A DNA stretch of 7,212 nt from Gammaproteobacteria bacterium. Its GTDB lineage: Bacteria > Pseudomonadota > Gammaproteobacteria > Pseudomonadales > Halomonadaceae. The stretch covers positions 1 through 7,212 of the forward strand of contig JAMCZP010000085.1 in the NCBI GenBank assembly GCA_023485185.1, read 5' to 3'. A program made the position numbers and the translations under genes. Below, piece after piece: positions 1 through 7,212 of the stretch. Within the stretch, counting starts at the first letter, position 1; every line of letters begins with the position of its first letter. A model generated the notes under the pieces. That model was not told the origin of the DNA and searched no databases. It saw only the letters and a program-made list of their open reading frames with translations.

Positions 1-525
1 GGCCTGATTCGCGACGAAATGTTTTTAACTTGGCTAGAAGATAACATGCCCGCGCTGCTTAACGTGGAGCCAGCGGTGGTGGCAGAAGCCATTGCCCGCA
101 GTTGCCAAATCAAAGCCGATATCGTCGCCGAAGACGAAACCGAACAGGGCGTGCGAGCGCTGCTCAACCTTGGCCACACCTTTGGTCACGCAATCGAAGC
201 CCACCAGGGCTATGGCAACTGGCTTCATGGAGAAGCCGTGGGGGCGGGGATGGCGATGGCGGCAACGCTTTCCCATCGACTGGGCTGGATCGACGACGCA
301 GCACTAGCGCGCAGCCTGGCGGTGATTGAAAGCGCCGAGCTGCCGTTAGCGGCACCCATCAATATGACCCGCGATGATTTTCTAACCCGCATGCGGCTTG
401 ATAAGAAAAATATCGATACCCGGCTGCGCTTGGTGCTGCTCAACGCATTGGGCGAAGCCTGCATTAGCGATGCTACTCCAAACGAGGTTCTCGCTACGCT
501 GTTGGATAACTATCCGCGCCGCTGA
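1..525 (+). CDS. aroB: 3-dehydroquinate synthase, C-terminal part (5' end outside window)
   Basis: Cytoplasmic enzyme of the shikimate pathway that cyclises DAHP to 3-dehydroquinate using NAD+ and a divalent metal. The frame is open from base 1 (GLIRDEMF...), so the gene starts left of the window; the ATG at 19 is internal. The signature LNLGHTFGHAIE (codons near 163-198) and NWLHGEAV (near 217-240) carry the two metal-ligand histidines, at 175-177 and 226-228. Their 17-residue spacing matches that in the E. coli enzyme (His247 and His264). The third ligand, the Glu of the AEVIKYG motif, would lie just upstream of base 1. RLDKKN near 388-405 is the conserved C-terminal basic motif. The frame ends in TGA at 523-525 with no sign of damage, and a terminator follows about 50 bp later. 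In many gammaproteobacteria aroK precedes this gene; that cannot be seen here. Confidence 0.96.
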   Translation, partial: GLIRDEMFLTWLEDNMPALLNVEPAVVAEAIARSCQIKADIVAEDETEQGVRALLNLGHTFGHAIEAHQGYGNWLHGEAVGAGMAMAATLSHRLGWIDDAALARSLAVIESAELPLAAPINMTRDDFLTRMRLDKKNIDTRLRLVLLNALGEACISDATPNEVLATLLDNYPRR

Positions 526-576
526 GCGGCAAAAAAGTAATCCATTCAGCACATCCCTTTAGCAATTCCGAATCGT

Positions 577-633
577 AAAACCTGCCCAATGTATTGCTCC
601 TAAGGTGGAGCGGTACCTCTGGGCAGGTTTTTT
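577..633 (+). terminator. Rho-independent terminator after aroB
   Basis: The arms AAAACCTGCCCA (577-588) and TGGGCAGGTTTT (620-631) are perfectly complementary over 12 bp, and six T's run from 628 to 633. The 31-nt loop can fold further through GCTCC (596-600) with GGAGC (607-611). The A's on the left arm give a shorter T tract on the other strand, so it may act weakly in both directions. It separates aroB from the gltB region, implying that gltB has its own promoter. Confidence 0.85.
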
Positions 634-660
634 ACGCGGTCGCCTTTAATTCTCTAGCGT

Positions 661-674
661 AGGCAATATTGCCT
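661..674. repeat. Perfect 14-bp palindrome
   Basis: AGGCAATATTGCCT is identical to its own reverse complement over all 14 bases with no spacer. It lies 30 bp beyond the aroB terminator and 9 bp before a second, different inverted repeat. A dimeric DNA-binding protein site is the natural reading, but the protein is unknown. Confidence 0.55.
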
Positions 675-675
675 G

Positions 676-705
676 TTCAGTAATAGAACACCGTTCTAAT
701 ACAAT
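676..705 (+). promoter_or_regulatory. Possible sigma70-type promoter overlapping the operator-like repeat
   Basis: TACAAT at 700-705 matches 5 of 6 bases of the -10 consensus. The -35 candidate TTCAGT (676-681) matches only 3 of 6, with an 18-bp spacer. Transcription from here would run rightward about 350 nt before the gltB start, so it would make a long leader or an unrecognised short RNA. Confidence 0.25.
684..698. promoter_or_regulatory. Operator-like inverted repeat
   Basis: TAGAAC-ACC-GTTCTA is a perfect 6-bp inverted repeat around a 3-nt centre. This geometry is common for TetR/AcrR-type and other dimeric repressors. It sits in the spacer between a -35-like TTCAGT (676-681) and a -10-like TACAAT (700-705), where a bound repressor would block RNA polymerase. 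No regulator gene lies in the window, so the partner protein cannot be named. Confidence 0.4.
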
Positions 706-738
706 CCGTATGCCTTATGCGCTATCGGCATGGGCTAA

Positions 739-797
739 AGGGCTTAAATAAGACTAAAGTCTAATGGAAAATAAAAAGCCCTAAAAATGCGTTTTAG
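739..797. repeat. Nested inverted repeats
   Basis: AGGGCTT (739-745) pairs with AAGCCCT (776-782). Inside it AGACT (751-755) pairs with AGTCT (758-762). Overlapping its right arm, CTAAAA (781-786) pairs with TTTTAG (792-797) across a 5-nt loop. Three inverted repeats within 59 bp of AT-rich sequence could be regulator sites or RNA structure; each alone is weak. Confidence 0.35.
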
Positions 798-896
798 TTG
801 GTTACAAGTGTTTGAAGTGTATGTATTTTTTCTCTAAATGAGAATGCAAATACAGGATTTGAAAAGAGTTTTTCAAACGTTGGAGAGGCTAGGCGA

Positions 897-926
897 TTGC
901 GCAAAGTGGCTTCTAATCGCTATGCT
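897..926 (+). promoter_or_regulatory. Candidate sigma70-type promoter for gltBD
   Basis: TTGCGC (897-902) and TATGCT (921-926) are separated by 18 bp and match 3 of 6 and 4 of 6 consensus bases. The start of transcription would fall near 933, giving a leader of about 130 nt. This is only a plausible candidate. Confidence 0.2.
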
Positions 927-930
927 GACC

Positions 931-944
931 GGCCATTTTGTTGC
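931..944 (+). promoter_or_regulatory. Candidate sigma54-type promoter for gltBD
   Basis: GGC (931-933), then 7 nt, then TTGC (941-944) fits the core of the -24/-12 consensus TGGCAC-N5-TTGC with the correct 10 bp between the invariant GG and GC. The flanking T and AC of the -24 element are absent. Nitrogen-responsive control would suit a glutamate synthase operon, but I see no clear NtrC site upstream. Confidence 0.27.
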
Positions 945-952
945 GGCAGTGG

Positions 953-970
953 ATGTGGGAAAACCCCCAT
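953..970 (+). other. Small hairpin in the gltB leader
   Basis: ATG-T-GGG (953-959), loop AAAA, CCC-C-CAT (964-970) form a 6-bp stem with one central mismatch. It lies about 95 nt before the gltB start. No T tract follows, so it is not a terminator by itself. Confidence 0.3.
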
Positions 971-1051
971 TCAGCGCAGGTAATAAGCATCATAAAAAAA
1001 GCAAAACCTGCCTTTATACCATAAACACGCTGCTAAAAAAATATGCTGACT

Positions 1052-1056
1052 AGAGG
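1052..1056 (+). promoter_or_regulatory. Ribosome binding site of gltB
   Basis: AGAGG lies 7 nt before ATG 1064. This favours 1064 over the in-frame ATG at 1043, which is preceded only by an A-rich run. Confidence 0.75.
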
Positions 1057-1063
1057 CACGCCC

Positions 1064-1651
1064 ATGAATAGAGGTCTTCACCAGCCTGGCGAGTTTCGCG
1101 ATAACTGTGGTTTTGGCCTGATTGCCCATATGGAAGGCCAGGCGAGCCACGATTTGCTGAAAACTGCCATTGAATCACTGACCTGCATGACCCACCGGGG
1201 CGGTATTGCTGCCGACGGAAAAACCGGCGACGGCTGTGGTCTGCTGCTTAAAATGCCTACGCCGTTTATGCAGGCGTTAGCTAAAGAGGCATTCGATGCC
1301 GAATTAGGCGACCGTTTTGCCGTTGGCGTGGTTTTTCTGCCCAACGATGACGAGCGTGAAACCCATGCCCGTGACACTCTTACCCGTGAGCTTGAAGCGC
1401 GTGGACTCAATGTATTGGGTTGGCGCGACGTGCCTACCGATTCCAGCGTTTGTGGTCCAATGGCTCTTGACTGCCTGCCGCGCATTCAGCAGCTTTTTGT
1501 GCAGCCGGGCAACGGTGAACACTTTGATGTTGACCTGTTTATGGCGCGTCGCCGCGCCGAGCAAGCACTGCGGAGCAAGCACTGCGCGATGAAGAAGACT
1601 TCTATGTCGCTTCACTTTCGTCAGAAGTGGTCTCCTATAAAGGCTTGGTAA
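1064..1651 (+). CDS. gltB: GltB N-terminal fragment, truncated glutaminase domain
   Basis: This is what ribosomes starting at the true gltB start would make: 195 residues, of which 1-170 are native and the last 25 are read out of frame after the duplication, ending at TAA 1649-1651. It keeps the catalytic Cys15 and the motifs THRGG and [10 protein letters not shown] but lacks more than half of the amidotransferase domain, including QRFSTNT and NGEINT. Activity is therefore unlikely. The native part runs in family order up to [11 protein letters not shown]; the tail after that resembles nothing in GltB. Confidence 0.85.
   Translation: MNRGLHQPGEFRDNCGFGLIAHMEGQASHDLLKTAIESLTCMTHRGGIAADGKTGDGCGLLLKMPTPFMQALAKEAFDAELGDRFAVGVVFLPNDDERETHARDTLTRELEARGLNVLGWRDVPTDSSVCGPMALDCLPRIQQLFVQPGNGEHFDVDLFMARRRAEQALRSKHCAMKKTSMSLHFRQKWSPIKAW
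1559..1586. repeat. Perfect 2 x 14-bp tandem duplication inside gltB
   Basis: GAGCAAGCACTGCG occurs at 1559-1572 and again directly at 1573-1586. The repeat does not extend either way (1558 C versus 1572 G; 1573 G versus 1587 C). Fourteen is not a multiple of three, so the second copy shifts the frame. With one copy the codons read [20 protein letters not shown] and continue into YKGLVMP, which matches E. coli GltB (KDFYVCSLSN...YKGLCMP). Confidence 0.97.
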
Positions 1652-4600
1652 TGCCGGAAGATCTGCCGGCTTTTTATAAAGACTTGAATGACCCGCGCCT
1701 GGAAACCGCCATTTGTGTGTTCCACCAGCGCTTCTCGACCAATACTGCCCCGCGCTGGCCGCTGGCGCAGCCGTTCCGCCTGTTGGCGCACAATGGCGAG
1801 ATCAACACCATTGAAGCCAACCGTGGCTGGGCGAACTCGCGTAAAGCGAATTTCGTTAATGATCGCCTGCCGGATATCGCCGAACTGGATGAGATCGTCA
1901 ACACCACCGGCTCCGACTCCTCAAGCATGGATAACATGCTGGAAGTGCTGCTCACTGGCGGTATGGAACTGCACCGCGCGGTGCGCATGATGGTGCCCCC
2001 CGCGTGGCAGAACGTCGAAACCATGGACGCCGAATTGCGCGCCTTCTACGAATACAACTCCATGCATATGGAGCCGTGGGATGGCCCAGCGGGCGTGGTC
2101 ATGACCGACGGCCGCCAAGCAGTGTGTATGCTTGACCGTAACGGCCTGCGCCCAGCGCGCTGGGTGATTACCAAAAATGGTTACATCACCCTGGCATCGG
2201 AAATCGGCACCTACGGCTATAAGCCGGAAGATGTGGTCGCCAAAGGCCGCGTTGGCCCAGGGCAAATGCTGGCCGTAGATACCCAGACCGGCGAAGTACT
2301 GCACACTGCTGATATCGATCAGCGGCTGAAATCCGCCTACCCTTACAAGCGCTGGTTAAAGCAGGAGGCGAATTATCTGGAGTCGGCGCTGACGGAGCTT
2401 GCGCGTTTCCAAACCATGGATACCGATTCGCTCAACGTGCAGCAGAAGATGTTCCAGGTGAGCTTTGAAGAGCGCGACCAGGTGCTGCGTCCACTGGCGG
2501 AGAGTGGCCAGGAAGCGGTGGGCTCTATGGGCGACGATACCCCCATGGCCGTACTTTCGAGCCGCCCACGCCTACTGACCGACTTCTTCCGCCAGAAGTT
2601 TGCCCAGGTGACCAACCCGCCCATCGACCCGCTTCGTGAAGCGATCGTCATGTCGCTGGAAACCTGCTGTGGCGCCGAGCTTAACGTCTTTAAAGCGACG
2701 CCTGAGCACGCACATCGCTTGATTTTGACCACGCCAGTATTGTCTCCGCGTAAATTTACCGCGCTGGTGAGCCAGGATGACCCGGCGTTTGCCAGTCACA
2801 CAATGTCGCTAGGATACGATCCTGAACAGCAAAGCCTGCATCAGGCGCTGAAGGCGCTGTGTGAAGAGGCCGAAGCGCAAATCCGTGCGGGCAAAGTGAT
2901 TCTGGTGCTCACCGATGCTGAGCTTGCGAAGGGCTTGATCCCCATTCAAGCCGCCCTGGCCGTGGGTGCGGTGCACTCTCATTTAGGACGCTTAGCGCTG
3001 CGCCCCAATGCCAACATTGTGGTTGAGACCGGCTACGCCCGTGACGCTCATCAAATGGCGGTGCTGTTTGGTGTAGGCGCGACGGCGGTTTACCCATGGC
3101 TTGCTTATCAGGTCATGGCGGATATGCACCGCACTGGCGAGCTGACAGGCAACCCAGCTGATGGTCGTGAGAACTACCGTAAAGGGCTACAGAAAGGCCT
3201 GTTCAAAATCCTGTCAAAGATGGGTATCTCGACGCTGGCCTCTTACCGTGGCTCGATGCTGTTCGAAGCAGTGGGTTTGGCCGATGAAGTGATGGATCTG
3301 TGCTTTGTGGGCATGGCATCGCGCATTCAAGGCGCTGGCTTTGCTGAGCTTCAATTGCAGCAAACGCTGGTCGCCAAAGATGCCTGGATACCGCGTAAGG
3401 GTATTTCCCAAGGCGGTATTTTCAAGTATGTCCATGGCTATGAGTATCACGCCTACAACCCCGATGTGGTAGTAGCACTTCAGGCTGCCGTACAAGAGGG
3501 CAGCTACACCAAATGGAAGAAATTCGCCCAGTTGGTCAACGAGCGACCGGTAGCGACTATTCGCGACTTGCTCAAGCTCAAGCCTGCTGAGACGCCGATT
3601 TCGATAGATGAAGTAGAGCCGGTTGAAGATTTGCTGCCACGCTTTGATAGTGCGGGCATGTCGCTAGGGGCGCTCTCGCCGGAAGCCCACGAAGCGCTGG
3701 CGCAGGCCATGAACGAAGCGGGTGGCCGCTCGAACTCCGGTGAAGGCGGCGAAGACCCGGCCCGCTACGGCACCATTCGTAGCTCAAAAATTAAGCAGAT
3801 CGCATCCGGTCGCTTTGGCGTAACCCCTGCCTACTTGGTTAACGCAGAAGTACTGCAGATCAAGGTCGCTCAAGGTGCCAAACCTGGTGAAGGTGGCCAG
3901 TTGCCGGGCGGTAAAGTAAATCAGCTGATTGCCCGGCTGCGCTATGCAGTCCCCGGGGTTACGCTGATTTCGCCGCCGCCGCACCACGATATTTACTCGA
4001 TCGAAGATTTGGCCCAGCTGATTTTTGACCTCAAGCAGGTCAACCCAGAAGCGCAAGTGTCAGTGAAGCTGGTCTCTGAGCCGGGTATCGGTACGATCGC
4101 TACCGGTGTGGCCAAGGCCTATGCGGATCTGATTACCGTTTCCGGTTACGACGGTGGCACTGCAGCGAGCCCGCTAACCTCGATCAAACATGCCGGGTCG
4201 CCTTGGGAGCTGGGGCTTCCTGAAGTGCATCAGGCGCTGCGAATCAATGGCCTGCGCGACAAGATTCGTCTGCAGACGGATGGCGGTCTGAAGACCGGGC
4301 TAGATGTGGTTAAAGCGGCCATTCTCGGCGCTGAGAGTTTCGGTTTTGGTACCGCGCCGATGGTGGCGCTGGGCTGTAAATACCTGCGTATTTGCCACCT
4401 TAACAACTGTGCCACCGGTGTGGCTACCCAGGATGATTTCCTGCGCGGTGAGCATTTCCGCGGCACCGTGGATATGGTCAAAAACTACTTCCGCTTCATT
4501 GCTGAAGAAGTGCGTGAGCTGATGGCGGTGTTGGGGGTTCGCAAGTTAACCGATCTTATCGGCCGTACTGACCTGCTTGAAGTGCTGGAAGGCAATACCG

Positions 4601-5520
4601 CGTCTCAGCACAAGCTGGACTTAACCCCCTTGCTTGCCAATGACTTTGTGCCTAAAGATGCGCCGCAGTTCTGCACCGTTAGCCGCAACGTGCCTCATGA
4701 CCCCGGTGCCAAAAACCAGGAAGTGTTGGCGGCACTGAAAGACGCGATCGAAAGCCAGTCAGGGGGTGAGTTTAACTTCACCATTACCAACTGTGATCGC
4801 AGCGTAGGTGCATTAACCTCTGGTGCAATCGCCAAGCGCTACGGCGAAGAAGGATTGGAAGCGACACCAGTGACGGCCAACTTCGTCGGCGTGGCGGGGC
4901 AGAGCTTTGGGGTGTGGAATGCGCGTGGTTTGAATCTTTACCTGGAAGGCGATGCCAACGATTACGTCGGCAAAGGCATGAACGGCGGCAGTATCGTCAT
5001 TGTGCCGCCCAAGGTCAGCGAGTTTGAGAGCCACAAAACGGCCATTATCGGCAACACCTGCTTGTACGGCGCCACTGGTGGCATGCTGTTTGCGGCCGGT
5101 ACAGCGGGTGAGCGCTTTGCAGTACGTAACTCCGGTGCCTCGGCGGTGATTGAAGGCGCAGGGGATCACTGCTGTGAATATATGACCGGCGGCTTGGTCT
5201 GTGTGCTCGGTGAAACCGGCGTGAACTTTGGCGCGGGGATGACCGGTGGCTTTGCCTATGTGTTGGATGAAGAGCGCACCTTCGTGGACAAATACAACCA
5301 CGAGCTGGTCGAAATTCATCGCGTCAATACGGAGGCGATGGAGGCGTATCGTCGTCATTTGCGTGAAATGATCGAAGCCTACGTGGCCGCGACGGGGTCC
5401 GCACGTGGGGCGGCTATTTTGGAAGACTTCAGCGACTACGCGCGCCACTTCTGGCTGGTGAAGCCTAAAGCGGCAAGCCTCGGTAGCTTGCTGGATCAGT
5501 CTCGGCGTCAGCCGCAATAA
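1651..5520 (+). CDS. gltB: GltB C-terminal fragment, possible re-initiation product
   Basis: This is the remainder of gltB in the restored frame. The frame is open further left (a GTG at 1627), but ATG 1651 is the better start: it overlaps the stop of the N-terminal fragment as TAATG and has AAAGG (1639-1643) 7 nt upstream, the arrangement used in translational coupling. The product would be 1289 residues. It would lack the N-terminal nucleophile Cys and about 190 residues of the glutaminase domain, but keep QRFSTNT, the FMN barrel, all three 3Fe-4S cysteines and the C-terminal beta-helix. Such a protein could not use glutamine; whether it folds, binds GltD or uses free ammonia is speculation. 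The ATG is also an ordinary internal Met (GLVMPEDLP), so the coupling signal may be accidental. Confidence 0.6.
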   Translation: MPEDLPAFYKDLNDPRLETAICVFHQRFSTNTAPRWPLAQPFRLLAHNGEINTIEANRGWANSRKANFVNDRLPDIAELDEIVNTTGSDSSSMDNMLEVLLTGGMELHRAVRMMVPPAWQNVETMDAELRAFYEYNSMHMEPWDGPAGVVMTDGRQAVCMLDRNGLRPARWVITKNGYITLASEIGTYGYKPEDVVAKGRVGPGQMLAVDTQTGEVLHTADIDQRLKSAYPYKRWLKQEANYLESALTELARFQTMDTDSLNVQQKMFQVSFEERDQVLRPLAESGQEAVGSMGDDTPMAVLSSRPRLLTDFFRQKFAQVTNPPIDPLREAIVMSLETCCGAELNVFKATPEHAHRLILTTPVLSPRKFTALVSQDDPAFASHTMSLGYDPEQQSLHQALKALCEEAEAQIRAGKVILVLTDAELAKGLIPIQAALAVGAVHSHLGRLALRPNANIVVETGYARDAHQMAVLFGVGATAVYPWLAYQVMADMHRTGELTGNPADGRENYRKGLQKGLFKILSKMGISTLASYRGSMLFEAVGLADEVMDLCFVGMASRIQGAGFAELQLQQTLVAKDAWIPRKGISQGGIFKYVHGYEYHAYNPDVVVALQAAVQEGSYTKWKKFAQLVNERPVATIRDLLKLKPAETPISIDEVEPVEDLLPRFDSAGMSLGALSPEAHEALAQAMNEAGGRSNSGEGGEDPARYGTIRSSKIKQIASGRFGVTPAYLVNAEVLQIKVAQGAKPGEGGQLPGGKVNQLIARLRYAVPGVTLISPPPHHDIYSIEDLAQLIFDLKQVNPEAQVSVKLVSEPGIGTIATGVAKAYADLITVSGYDGGTAASPLTSIKHAGSPWELGLPEVHQALRINGLRDKIRLQTDGGLKTGLDVVKAAILGAESFGFGTAPMVALGCKYLRICHLNNCATGVATQDDFLRGEHFRGTVDMVKNYFRFIAEEVRELMAVLGVRKLTDLIGRTDLLEVLEGNTASQHKLDLTPLLANDFVPKDAPQFCTVSRNVPHDPGAKNQEVLAALKDAIESQSGGEFNFTITNCDRSVGALTSGAIAKRYGEEGLEATPVTANFVGVAGQSFGVWNARGLNLYLEGDANDYVGKGMNGGSIVIVPPKVSEFESHKTAIIGNTCLYGATGGMLFAAGTAGERFAVRNSGASAVIEGAGDHCCEYMTGGLVCVLGETGVNFGAGMTGGFAYVLDEERTFVDKYNHELVEIHRVNTEAMEAYRRHLREMIEAYVAATGSARGAAILEDFSDYARHFWLVKPKAASLGSLLDQSRRQPQ

Positions 5521-6975
<1,455 letters not shown>

Positions 6976-6986
6976 ATCGGAGCAAT

Positions 6987-7006
6987 GGGGTGCCTGCGGC
7001 ACCCTT
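6987..7006 (+). terminator. Hairpin after gltD, probable terminator stem with missing T tract
   Basis: GGGTGCC-TGC-GGCACCC (6988-7004) is a perfect 7-bp GC-rich stem with a 3-nt loop, 12 nt after the gltD stop. Only two T's follow before the sequence becomes GC-containing (TTCGCC). Either it is a weak terminator or its T tract was displaced when the adjacent element inserted. A short palindromic repeat of REP type is an alternative. Confidence 0.5.
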
Positions 7007-7008
7007 CG

Positions 7009-7178
7009 CCGAAATGTCGGACCACGCTGAAGTTCCCTCCCGCAATAGTTCCGAGCCTGATGAGAGTAAGGAGTGCTTGCTGCCCTTGTGGGAAATGGGA
7101 TGGACCCGTCCCTCTGTGCCAAGATGAAGAAGCACTTCATCTAACGTGCGCAGGGCACTGACGGCATCTTGAAAGAGG
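7009..7178 (+). ncRNA. Candidate bridge RNA of the IS110-like element
   Basis: IS110-group elements encode a guide (bridge) RNA in the untranslated left end that pairs with target and donor DNA. Here about 170 nt before the frame can fold as follows. A 5' hairpin is CCGA-AATG-TCGG (7009-7020). A long-range pairing TTCCC (7033-7037) with GGGAA (7090-7094) encloses a loop, inside which GTAAGG (7066-7071) pairs with CCTTGT (7084-7089). A 3' domain is closed by CCTCT (7111-7115) with AGAGG (7174-7178) and CAAGATG (7120-7126) with CATCTTG (7165-7171), and contains GTGC-GCAGG-GCAC (7146-7158). One 5' hairpin followed by two looped domains resembles published bridge RNAs. Alternative folds exist, including GATGAAG-AAGCA-CTTCATC (7123-7141). 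The limits are approximate and no homology has been tested. Confidence 0.38.
7174..7178 (+). promoter_or_regulatory. Ribosome binding site of the partial transposase, possibly masked
   Basis: AGAGG lies 8 nt before ATG 7187 and supports that start. The same five bases can pair with CCTCT at 7111-7115, which would hide the site in the folded RNA. Confidence 0.6.
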
Positions 7179-7186
7179 ATCCATCC

Positions 7187-7212
7187 ATGAACAACATTAG
7201 CATTGTGGGTAT
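7187..7212 (+). CDS. Start of a probable IS110-family transposase (cut by window edge)
   Basis: Eight complete codons are visible: MNNISIVG, followed by AT. IS110-family recombinases begin with a RuvC-like DEDD domain whose first Asp follows such a strand (V-G-I-D), and the next codon here can be Ile. The start is supported by AGAGG 8 nt upstream. It would act with the upstream RNA to insert or excise the element. Eight residues cannot prove the family; NAD-binding proteins can also start with a similar strand. The upstream structured region tips the balance to IS110. Confidence 0.5.

Larger units (their letters stand above)
634..1051. other. AT-rich intergenic region upstream of gltB, no convincing gene
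   Basis: About 420 bp clearly richer in A+T than the flanking genes. I find no reading frame with both a ribosome binding site and recognisable protein content. The longest frame (838-1053) has no Shine-Dalgarno sequence and resembles no family I know. The region carries a cluster of inverted repeats: 661-674, 684-698, 739-782, 751-762, 781-797, 953-970 and 976-1011. The last is GCAGGT/ACCTGC, a weak hairpin with a 24-nt loop and no good T tract. The region probably holds the gltBD promoter and leader. In Pseudomonas a damX-like (SPOR domain) gene sits between aroB and gltB; none is present here. Confidence 0.6.
1064..5520 (+). pseudogene. gltB: Glutamate synthase (NADPH) large subunit, frameshifted by a 14-bp tandem duplication
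   Basis: GltB hydrolyses glutamine and channels the ammonia to 2-oxoglutarate at an FMN site, partnering GltD in the cytoplasm. Removing one copy of the 14-bp repeat at 1559-1586 gives 1480 residues, close to E. coli GltB (about 1486). Corrected numbering: the short propeptide ends before Cys15 (codon 1106-1108, motif [10 protein letters not shown]), the N-terminal nucleophile of the class II glutaminase domain (to about 430). QRFSTNT is near 217-223 and a central domain follows. The FMN barrel (about 800-1190) contains [13 protein letters not shown] and the 3Fe-4S motif C-x5-C-x4-C at Cys1100, 1106 and 1111 (codons 4375, 4393, 4408). The glycine-rich beta-helix domain forms the C-terminus (about 1240-1440). 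Everything after the duplication is open and well conserved, so the damage looks recent. One oddity is GGTAASP near residue 1029, where E. coli has GGTGASP. gltD starts 36 nt after the stop. Confidence 0.93.
7007..7212 (+). mobile_element. Probable left end of an IS110-family insertion sequence (right part outside window)
   Basis: The call rests on the start of the frame at 7187 (MNNISIVG, then AT of an Ile or Met codon), which fits the N-terminus of IS110/IS1111 transposases (hydrophobic strand, then G-I-D-x-A-K). It also rests on a long structured untranslated region directly upstream, as expected for an IS110-group left end. Conserved-looking blocks such as TAACGTGCGCAGGGCACTGACGG just before the frame recall sequences I associate with such elements; this is memory, not a search. 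The left boundary is uncertain; I place it just after the gltD hairpin. IS110 elements lack classic terminal inverted repeats and target duplications, so it cannot be read off directly. The main alternative is an unrelated gene with a Rossmann-like start. Confidence 0.55.

Noticed and set aside
710..751. A 13-codon frame (MPYALSAWAKGLK) just after the -10-like TACAAT
   Set aside because: No ribosome binding site and far too short to distinguish from chance; no leader-peptide pattern such as runs of Glu or Gln codons.
908..920. A second sigma54-like pair, GG (908-909) and GC (919-920)
   Set aside because: Only 9 bp between GG and GC instead of 10, and no TTGC element.
577..1012. AAAACCTGCC occurring both in the aroB terminator (577-586) and before gltB (1003-1012)
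   Set aside because: Ten bases only, with unrelated flanks; not enough to call a direct repeat or element boundary.
838..1053. A 71-codon open frame in the gap before gltB
   Set aside because: No ribosome binding site before its ATG, no recognisable domain, Lys-rich tail caused by A-rich DNA, and it overlaps the probable gltB promoter and ribosome binding site.
4162..4164. GGTAASP in the GltB FMN domain where E. coli has GGTGASP
   Set aside because: A conservative Gly to Ala change that may be normal in this lineage; no reason to think it harms the enzyme.
7053..7116. Hammerhead-ribozyme-like core: CTGATGA (7057-7063), GAAA (7092-7095), GTC (7108-7110), with a GGG/CCC stem III
   Set aside because: The essential G10.1-C11.1 pair is G-G here (7064/7091), the base next to the stem I junction is C-C, and stem I has only three consecutive pairs. 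The same bases fit the bridge-RNA reading. Still worth a quick motif scan.

Overview
The window looks like chromosomal DNA from a gammaproteobacterium of moderate GC content. Protein style (the short GltB propeptide, the AroB and GltD sequences) and the order aroB then gltB then gltD suggest a Halomonas-like or Pseudomonas-like lineage. This placement is inferred by eye and not searched.

Layout: (1) 1-525 is the 3' end of aroB (3-dehydroquinate synthase), followed by a clear Rho-independent terminator at 577-633. (2) 634-1051 is an AT-rich gap of about 400 bp with no convincing gene. It contains a perfect 14-bp palindrome, an operator-like inverted repeat next to a -10-like box, several further inverted repeats, and weak promoter candidates ahead of gltB. 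(3) 1064-5520 is gltB, the large subunit of NADPH-dependent glutamate synthase (GOGAT). (4) 5557-6975 is gltD, the small subunit, intact at 472 residues. (5) 6987-7006 is a strong hairpin after gltD. (6) From about 7007 to the right edge lies what I read as the left end of an IS110-family insertion sequence. It has a structured untranslated region (bridge-RNA candidate) and the first eight codons of the transposase.

Main discovery: gltB is broken. A perfect tandem duplication of 14 bp (GAGCAAGCACTGCG, 1559-1572 and 1573-1586) shifts the reading frame after residue 170. Deleting one copy in silico restores one uninterrupted 1480-residue GltB with the expected family sequence across the junction. 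The early stop (TAA 1649-1651) overlaps an in-frame ATG (TAATG) preceded by an AAAGG sequence, so re-initiation could yield a GltB lacking the catalytic N-terminal cysteine but keeping the FMN and 3Fe-4S domains.

How the genes work together: GltB and GltD form glutamate synthase, which converts glutamine and 2-oxoglutarate to two glutamates using NADPH. With gltB frameshifted, the strain would depend on glutamate dehydrogenase, external glutamate, re-initiation, or reversion by loss of one repeat copy. aroB belongs to the separate shikimate pathway and has its own terminator.
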